Translations under genes and position numbers: made by a program | Part shown: positions 57,141 through 64,000 of the stretch, piece by piece | How the letters are laid out: the number at the start of each line of letters is the position of its first letter | Position numbering within the stretch: position 1 is the first letter of the stretch | Notes under the pieces: generated by a model | Database searches by the model: none | Seen by the model: the letters and a program-made list of their open reading frames with translations, nothing else | What the model was told of the DNA's origin: nothing | Assembly (NCBI GenBank): GCA_025766275.1 | Contig: JAFKAC010000060.1 | Location: 248,001 to 312,000, forward strand | Direction of reading: 5' to 3' | DNA from: Lactarius indigo | Taxonomy: Eukaryota; Basidiomycota; Agaricomycetes; Russulales; Russulaceae | DNA: 64,000 nt

Positions 57141-59129
57141 AATGTCTAATAAAGTGGAGCAGGTCCTAACGAGAATGCAATGAGCGGAAACCAAGGGAGG
57201 ATTTGGCCAGTATCTTAAGGTGGTCTTATAAAGGTGGCACTCTTGAAATTAGGCGCTGGATTATTTATTGATGGTACCTGGGTAGGGTCCCGAGAAACAA
57301 GGGTTCGGCGACGGCACTGCTCCCGTTAGTGTTCCGCTGTCACTGGGAACATGATTAACGAAAGGCACAAGAACTCGCCTCTAGGATGATATTCACGGAT
57401 AAATAGCCAATAGCCAGTGGATCAGAACCACAGACCTAGCTCACGGCTTTCAATTACAGCAGGGGCCTTTAAATGTTGTCGCGCGTACCGTAGCCGTTAT
57501 TAGCCATCGGCAGAGGTCCCGCAGATGTCCGCACGCGCATGGGACTGCTTGTCCCTGTCTGCGCTGCTCTTGGTTGCTTTCCTTAGTACACACCGCTGCG
57601 GGGACCTATAAATACAGCGCCGATTAAAACTTAAAGAGTTATCCATGGTGCTGGGGAGAAGTACGAGAATCCGCGCGACCGTGACGCGGTCGCACCCGAG
57701 CCTGTGCTCAAGACATCCCGAAATACCACGCTCTTCGCGATTCTGGGTCGCCTCTGCCGTGCGTGGTGTAGCAGGACTTGTAAATGCAAGTCTGGTGCAA
57801 CCTCCGGAATCCCTGCGCTCGGGGTGACTTGGTTAGCGTGTCCTCCTGACACCGGCTTGCGTCCCCTGTGCACTTTGTCGCGGGGCTCGAAATATATTCA
57901 TGCGGCAACATACCTGTCACAGCGGCTTAGGCTCTCTGTGCTGCTACGCATGTCGCTGCGGAACCGGCCAATGCTGTCAGTGACTCAAGTCGTCATTGCA
58001 AGTACGTTTGCACGATGCGCGGGGCCTGCGAATGTGTGACTCGCTCGCTAACGCGTCTGCACACGTGGCAGCCTATATGGAGCGCGCTACCGTTGCAGTC
58101 GAAAAGCGACATTCGCGCAAACCCCCCCAGGGGTTGCGAACGCTCTGATGAGACGCTGAGGTCGTGGCGATTCTTTCTGTGTGCTGCAGTAGTCTGCGCG
58201 ATGATGGCATCTGGTAGGCGGGATGCTCGGTGGTAACTTGATGGGTCGCACTGTCACCATACTTCAAGAGTTGCAGTATCAACGAAGTATGGAGGTGAGT
58301 GCGCCGGTTTTTTTTTTTTTTTTGTTTTCATCCGGCGGGGTCTAGGGGCATAACAGCTGGGAGGCGATGTGGTGCAGCTCTGCTTGAGGCTGCAGCGCAA
58401 TTTCCGTATGTGTTGGAAGTGTCGAGGGGTGGCACATGATTACTGGGATATGGACGGGTGGATGAGGGTCTGGCCTGTCCTGTTGCACAGTGCGTGTGCC
58501 GCCGCCAGTTGGAAAAGTCTGAAACGAATGCTAGGCCGGTAATTGGAACTTAATAAGCGGAGTCAAAGGTGCAAAAACTGTGTTGACAAACCAAAAAGGT
58601 CAGCTTCAGTACATCCCTGCAAAAATGGGTGCGAGTGCGATGTCAGTGAGAATATGATGTGGTGCTAGCGCAGGCCGCTGGTCGGACAGCGGGAATAATC
58701 CTGGGGTCTCAGGCTGGTTCTCTTCCTCGCTGAAAAATGGGCCATCCCCAGTACTCAGAGAGCGCATGACTGGGATGGGTGAGGATATCTGTGTGTGCGG
58801 CATGTCTCAAAATTGCAAGGAATTCTCAAGGGGTTGCTGGATGGAATTGCGCCAGCACTGGCATAGTGCGGTTTCCGCGCAAGCGAGGCCAAATTACTGA
58901 TAATTACCGATTATCCCAAATGATTGTAGTTAACTTAGTTGTCTGCTGTTATGTGGAGTTAGCGTAACAAACCATGACTCACGACACCACACATTCGAGG
59001 CCCCCTACAATTCTCTACTCAAATACACTCACATAATCAACGCTCATATGTGATGCAGCCGGGGGTGTACAGAAATATCGTTGAAACCAGCACTGAGAGA
59101 AAAGACCTCCGCGATGCCAAGTATCACCA
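57141..59129. repeat. Array block G, copy 2, and unassigned sequence
   Basis: Upstream region of CPL1-like copy 3, then sequence matching 45545-45910 (57918-58420) and 47690-47860 (58580-58790). A poly-T run of 17 lies at about 58308-58324. No supported gene; the open frames here differ from those of the sister copy. Confidence 0.65.
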
Positions 59130-60238
59130 GGAAAAAGACTCTGGTATTCGGTCGAAATTAAAATAATAATAAAACCAATCGAAAAAAAAAACCGATTGCC
59201 ACAGGGTGTGGAACGACCACACCAGCGGTTGATCCCCCAAAAAACAATACGACATATTAATAACACTGAGAAGGCCCAGATACCTGACCGCATCAGCTCA
59301 AAATGATTGAAGTGAGACACACCAAACGAAAGGAAAGAGAACATCTGAGAGATGAAACATAATGCAACACCCCCTAAGTGGCATCAACAAGATCAAATCA
59401 AGAAACGCCTGGCATGACTAGTGCTGGTTGTATTCTTGTCACGCATATCGGGGGAAAATGTCCAAATTTCCACCCCGCTGAGTGGACAAGATGAGTCAGT
59501 TGTCCGGGCTGACGTTGTTGACAGATAGATAAACACCGTACTATGTGATATCGATGACTATCATCGGTGTTGCACACGGCTCACGGACGGCATAAGGAGT
59601 GCCCCAAGCAATTGCGTCGTTGTCGCCGTGGTTGGGGTCGTCTTCCGAGCTTGGGTTACATGCAGTTCACGGCCAGCATTCCCCAAACGAAACGTCATGG
59701 CCGGGATTGTCAGCAAGGAATGTGCATGGCGTGGTTGCTCAGCTTCAGCTGTACGGGAGGGTGCAGCCTGCTGGCGAACTTCGGTTCAAGTCATCAGTGT
59801 TAAATACAAGTGGGAAAGCCGCGAGCTTGAGCCTGAGCAGGGACCAAGCGGTGGACAGAGGACGAGGAGCTCGGGGGAGATGCATCATGCGTGGGGAAGG
59901 GTGCCTAGAAATGTTACACGATATGAATGCAATCCTCGATCAAAGATGGAGAGAAAGATAGTAGCACAGATAGGTCATCTGTGGTGCTGGAAGAGAAGGT
60001 AAAATGGGAGGGGCTGGCAGAATGTGTAGATGAAGAAACGGAAAGGGCGGAAGTGTACTCACAACTTGAAGACATGGTCCAAAAAAAAGAAGACATCCAC
60101 TGGATTACGCAAGGGTTTCCGCATTTTTGCTGCGGAGAAGGAAACAGGCCGTGTTTTCGAGGACTCAAACGCTAGCACGCAAGGAGGATAAGGTGCTACG
60201 TCACGTATGAAAGGCGATGGCAGGAGCGACGAGCAACA
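59130..60238. repeat. Array block F, copy 2
   Basis: Second copy of block F (see 41040-42080). Frames at 59628-60002 and 59927-60175 keep fragments such as KWESRELEPEQGPS and RVPRNVTRYECNP that are also partly readable in the first copy, but frameshifts prevent one gene model. Confidence 0.72.
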
Positions 60239-61209
60239 TGCCAATGTGGGAATACTAGCGCGCACACCGCAAAATCGGTCTTCCCGCATTTAGCCGGAAA
60301 CTCTCCTCTGACGGCCTTCATTCCACCAAACGATCATCGATTAGCGCCAGTATCGACGCGTGCCTGTAGGGGGATCACTGGCGCTGACTCGGGAGCGCTA
60401 AGCAGACAGACTCGATCGAGTTGGTGAAATGACAGGATTTTGCCCAATCCGGGTCCGTCCATTGGGACCGCAAGTCGGAGCGTTACGGACCGCGCATAGT
60501 ACGACTGACACACTACTGACACTCTACCATGATAAGTACTAGTACAGTACAGTACGTCATACAGTGACCTAGGGGGGTATTTACCTTGCCCTCCCTCTTC
60601 CCGAGCTTCAAACACACCGCATCGCACTATGAAGGCAGCACGCACCTGGGCGCGCACCGTATAATATGCGTGTCAATGTTTCGAGTACGTACGGTCTTGT
60701 ACGGAGATGGACAGACGCGCCTTAGCCTTACCAAGTCAGCCCACCTCTCCCGCCCCTCAATAAGCAAAATGACATCTGAAAGAAATAGTGGGTGATCCCC
60801 TTGATAGGCTGCGCTGCGTTATTTTTCCTTTCTTTGGCGTGGGCCGCAGGCCTGCGGACAGAGGATGGCCTCAATCGCCGCCTCGAGAGAGAGATCGCTG
60901 TACTATGGGTTATAATCCTAACGAGACTGAATACACCCTCCAAGTCTGCACGAGAAAATGCTTAGCATGTCAGCATAGAAGGTCCTAGACACGCACGCGG
61001 AGGGCATTGCCAAGATATATTATGACTATTATTTCGACGAGCTGCGACAAGCGTCCGACAAATCACAGCGAAACCATAAAGAGAGCGTCATGACGACACA
61101 TCTTAGGGAGTGTTGAATGTCGTGGAGCTTAGAGTCAAAGTTGTTATTTTCTGCTCTGCTCACAAATACTGCGTTAGCACCGAAAGTTGGATATTGATCG
61201 CTCGTTCCT
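60239..61209. repeat. Array block D, copy 4
   Basis: Fourth copy, joined directly to block F with no EPL1 remnant between them. Landmarks are GCGCGCACACCGCAAAATCG (60258), TTCCCGAGCTTCAAACACAC (60597) and TGCGACAAGCGTCCGACAAA (61043). Confidence 0.78.
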
Positions 61210-62291
61210 CTAAAGGGGGCGATGCTCGAGTCCGTAACGCATGGCCTGCACGTACTCGTCGTCTTCTTCCGGCGTGGCCACGTGGGGGTGGGAGGTGGGC
61301 GCGTGCTTAGAGCTACAGCTGGTACTGTCGTGTGACAGAATGTATCCCGGCAGGCAACGCCAGACGATACATTCACCGGACACACAGGCGACATCCGCGA
61401 CACCGGGGAGGGCAGTGCAGTCCTGGCCGATAGGGGAATAGGGCGTCAGGGGGAGCACGCATCCGCCACCTAAACAAATTTAATTCAGAAAGTCGGCGGT
61501 AAATGGCCAGGCTAGGCATAACTTAACTTACAGCTCTCCACATCGTGCGCTGTATCGACACACTCCCACGCTCGTGCGCCACCTCCAAATACGCCGCAGG
61601 CAGCCCAGCCATGCCCCATCTGTGAGCAAGAGCCGCTGCCGACCCAGCGCCTTTTGGGGAGTGGATTGCTGGAGGGACACGCGCCGGGAGTCGCGCACTT
61701 ACCGTTGCAGACCACGCTGGGTGCGCTGCAGACGCACGTGGTTGGGTTCGAAGGGGAGAGGGTGTGAAGCCGTCAGTGCAGGTAAAACCGCAGGGATTTC
61801 CGTTGATGCACGCAGGCACGCCATGGTCGGGGTAACTGCAGTGCGAATTAGGCGCATTGCTTATGATCTAAGAAAAGAAATCAGGCACATTTTGAGGCAG
61901 TGTTTGCGTTTTCTGCGTACAAGGTCCGACAAAAGGGCAGTTACGATCGGTTTTCCGGCAATACCGACGGGCGATATAGCGACCATGTTAGTCCCCAGGA
62001 AAATGGGGAGAGTCGACAGACAAAGGCACGAATCTGTCAAAATCGTTATTTTAGGGATAAGGACACTTAAGATCGGTCGAGAAAAAAAGAGACGTTGGAC
62101 TGACTGGTCATGCCAGCAATAGTGAGGACGCTGTGCACGTCGGGGACGGCGATCTGGGTATTGATAGACGCGCACACGTCGAGAAGGTCACGCACATCGA
62201 GGGGATGCGCAGCAGGCTCGCGCGCCTTAAGAGAGGATGCGCGGGCCCCGTAGAGGAGGCCGAGGACTGGGAGGGTGTGAAATAGACGCAT
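61210..62291 (-). pseudogene. CPL1/PriA-like copy 4, frameshifted
   Basis: Fourth paralogue. The ATG at 62291 begins a signal peptide (MRLFHTLPVLGLLYGARASS); exon 2 (DSCLCLSTLPIFLGTNMV) and the start of exon 3 (CINGNPCGFTCTDGFTPSP) are open. Relative to copies 2 and 3, one base is missing near 61752, within the codons that follow TPSP, which shifts the frame before VVCNGKC. The correct frame resumes downstream (VVCNGKCATPGACPSSNP, RAWECVDTAHDVESC) and exon 4 ends normally in YGLEHRPL. Exon 4 also differs (VADVACVSGECIVWRCLPGY). Its TATA position is degenerate. It looks like a recently broken gene; a sequencing error is the alternative. Confidence 0.8.
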
Positions 62292-63499
62292 AATGTCTAG
62301 TAAAGTAGAGCAGGTCCAGACGAGAATGCAACGAGTGGAAACGAAGCGAAGGTTCACCCATCTTGAGGTGGTTTTACAAAGGCGGCCTTCTTGAAATTAG
62401 GCGCCACATCATTTATGGATGGGATCTGGGCAGGTCGACAAGAGGACTCTGCAATGGCACGTTTTCCGTTAGTGTGTCACCACAGTAGGGAGTGTGATTA
62501 CAGTAACCGACTCGGCGAAGCCACCACTGCCAAGAGGTCCAAGAGCTCGTCTTGTCGGTCTTCGGGGATGATAAATAATGGCCAGGCGATCAGAACCACG
62601 GACATGGCTTTAGCTCGGTGGCTGTCAATTATCCTGCGGGCAGCGTGGTCACCATCTATGCTGTCAAGATAGTGAGCAACACAACTTGAAAGACCCTTCT
62701 CCAAAATCTGAACCATGAACGGAACCGTCGGTCCGGTCCGGGGCAGACGGCCGAACCCAAACCGGAAATTAGCGGTTAGGCTCAGGCTTAGGTTCGAACC
62801 GAACTTTGACAGTGTGATACATGGAATCCATCTCGGGCATCTCAGCCAACGAAGACGACAACGCGTTGCCACCACCACCACTAGCTGCGTGCGCCCCTAA
62901 CAATGTTGACAATGTAGCAGCGACAGATGCGTACCAATGCAAGCTGGACAATGACGACAACTACGGTGGCGACATGCACTTCACTGATGCAGGGGCTACT
63001 AACCTGCGACTGCAGTGGCAGGCGCCCCACCAATGCAGAGACGATTGCGTCCGCACTGTCAGAAACTCCACCAACGACTATGACACCAGGGACACAACAA
63101 CAATAGAAGAGCAAGGCGACGATGAGGAAGGCCAACAATGACAATGACGCCACAGCGATGAAAACGATGGGGTAACTCGGACCACAATGATGACTGCGGT
63201 GCTGTAGTGGGCTATCCCGTAAATACATCATTCACTAGTTACTACTTCATGCTACCCATGGCAATGAATATTCTTGAACTTGACCAGCGCGTGTTGCAGA
63301 GAGTCAGTATTACCATTGTCACCATGGCGCTCGTGACTGGCCCGTGAGCTCAACTTGCATTGAAATTCGTCTGCAGATTACTGTCGTACTTTTCATTTTT
63401 TCATTTTTTAATCACTACAAATAATTTATTTCAAGAAAAAACTTCGGCGTGGTTATCAAACACCCTTTCAGCCTGTTTACGAAAAGGGGCACCCCATTT
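62292..63499. other. Intergenic with one unassigned open frame
   Basis: Upstream region of CPL1-like copy 4 to about 62620, then sequence not seen elsewhere in the window. A plus-strand frame at 62821-63141 (106 codons, starting MESISGISANEDDNALPPPP) is acidic and Asn/Asp-rich with no recognised domain or splice context, so it is not called. Near 62720-62790 there is a run of CCG/AACC-rich simple sequence. Confidence 0.4.
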
Positions 63500-63865
63500 T
63501 GGAAGTTGCTGTGAACGCTGACTAACTGTGCTACTTTGCATACCAGCACGGGAGATTCATATCCTGAACGCGCGCAAGGAGGGCCCGTATACATTATCAC
63601 TATTATTCTATCATTCCATCTACAGGGTACGACAAGCGTCCGAAAAATCACTACGAAACTAAACTAAAACCCAATAAAGAAAGAGTAATGAAAGTAATGA
63701 AGGTACTGTATATCTTAGGGAGTGTTGAACGTCGTGGAGACAGTGGGGGTTATTATAGTCCAGAGTCTAGTTAAAGTTGTCATTCCTGCTCTGCTCGCAA
63801 TACCGCGTTAGTACCAAAGGTCGAGTGCTGATTGCTCATTTCCTTTAAAGGGGGCGATGCTCCCG
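63500..63865. repeat. Array block D, copy 5 (3' part)
   Basis: Only the part of block D next to the gene is present: ACCAGCACGGGAGATTCATA (63542), TACGACAAGCGTCCGAAAAA (63629) and GTAATGAAGGTACTGTATAT (63694). It is closest to copy 3 (55770-56090). Confidence 0.78.
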
Positions 63866-64000
63866 TCAGTAATGCATCGCCTGCACGTACTCCCCGTCTT
63901 CCTCTGCCATAGCGATGTGAGAGTGCCCGTGCCCGTGCTTAGACCTACAGCTCGTGCCGTCGTGTGATAGAACATATCCTGGCAGGCAGCGTCGCACGAC
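63866..64000 (-). CDS. CPL1/PriA-like copy 5, partial at window edge
   Basis: Only the 3' end of exon 4 is inside the window, ending at a TGA (63868-63866) in the position where copies 1 and 2 have Gly. It reads RRCLPGY and CRSKHGHGHSH, then a tail ending MHY. Over about 160 bp it differs from copy 3 at four positions that I can count. The rest of the gene lies to the right of the window, so integrity is unknown. Confidence 0.75.
   Translation of the reverse strand, partial: VVRRCLPGYVLSHDGTSCRSKHGHGHSHIAMAEEDGEYVQAMHY

Noticed and set aside
1..64000. CRISPR array, bacterial operon or plasmid origin
   Set aside because: Repeats here are LTRs, MITEs and segmental duplications; all recognised genes are eukaryotic with spliceosomal introns.

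Overview
The window is nuclear DNA of a basidiomycete, most likely an Agaricomycete. The evidence is many short introns (about 45-75 nt, mostly GT..AG with GTATGT, GTGAGT or GTGCGT donors) and lineage-typical families: a DUF6535 membrane protein, CPL1/PriA-like cysteine-rich secreted proteins, a Goodbye-NACHT-ankyrin NLR, an EPL1 subunit and chromodomain Ty3/gypsy elements. No rRNA, tRNA, CRISPR array or bacterial-type operon was found.

Layout. (1) 1-14.3 kb is transposon-derived. A complete Ty3/gypsy chromovirus (1427-9160, LTRs of 487 bp differing at one base, TSD GGCAG) sits inside the gag gene of an older gypsy element whose 5' LTR is 9585-9998. Four solo LTRs follow, each with a perfect 5-bp TSD (10021-10437, 10757-11531, 11631-12410, 13242-13981). 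The inner element carries six in-frame TGA codons, each explainable as CGA to TGA, and a GGGTTTT -1 frameshift site at its gag-pol junction. (2) 14.7-33 kb is ordinary gene space: DUF6535 protein (-), tafazzin (+), Ca2+/H+ exchanger-like gene (-), a direct segmental duplication of the tafazzin 3' end plus the exchanger, then a DUF92/TMEM19 gene (-) and an SDR gene (+) sharing a 232-bp divergent promoter. (3) 33-64 kb begins with EPL1 (+) and a decayed GNAT gene (-), followed by a repeated segmental-duplication array. The array holds five CPL1-like genes on the minus strand, two intron-bearing EPL1 pseudogenes, several repeated non-coding blocks (here named D, F, G and H) and one intact NLR gene of 1394 codons.

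How the parts relate. The first half is housekeeping: cardiolipin remodelling, cation exchange, NuA4 chromatin work and a dehydrogenase. The second half looks like a fast-evolving accessory island where a secreted cysteine-rich family and an NLR receptor sit together in material derived from the EPL1 locus. Copies 1 and 2 of the CPL1-like family are intact, copy 3 has lost its last eight residues, copy 4 is frameshifted, and copy 5 is cut by the window edge and shares copy 3's early stop. A functional link between the secreted family and the NLR is only inferred from position. Exon boundaries were worked out by eye from frame continuity and splice signals and need transcript support.
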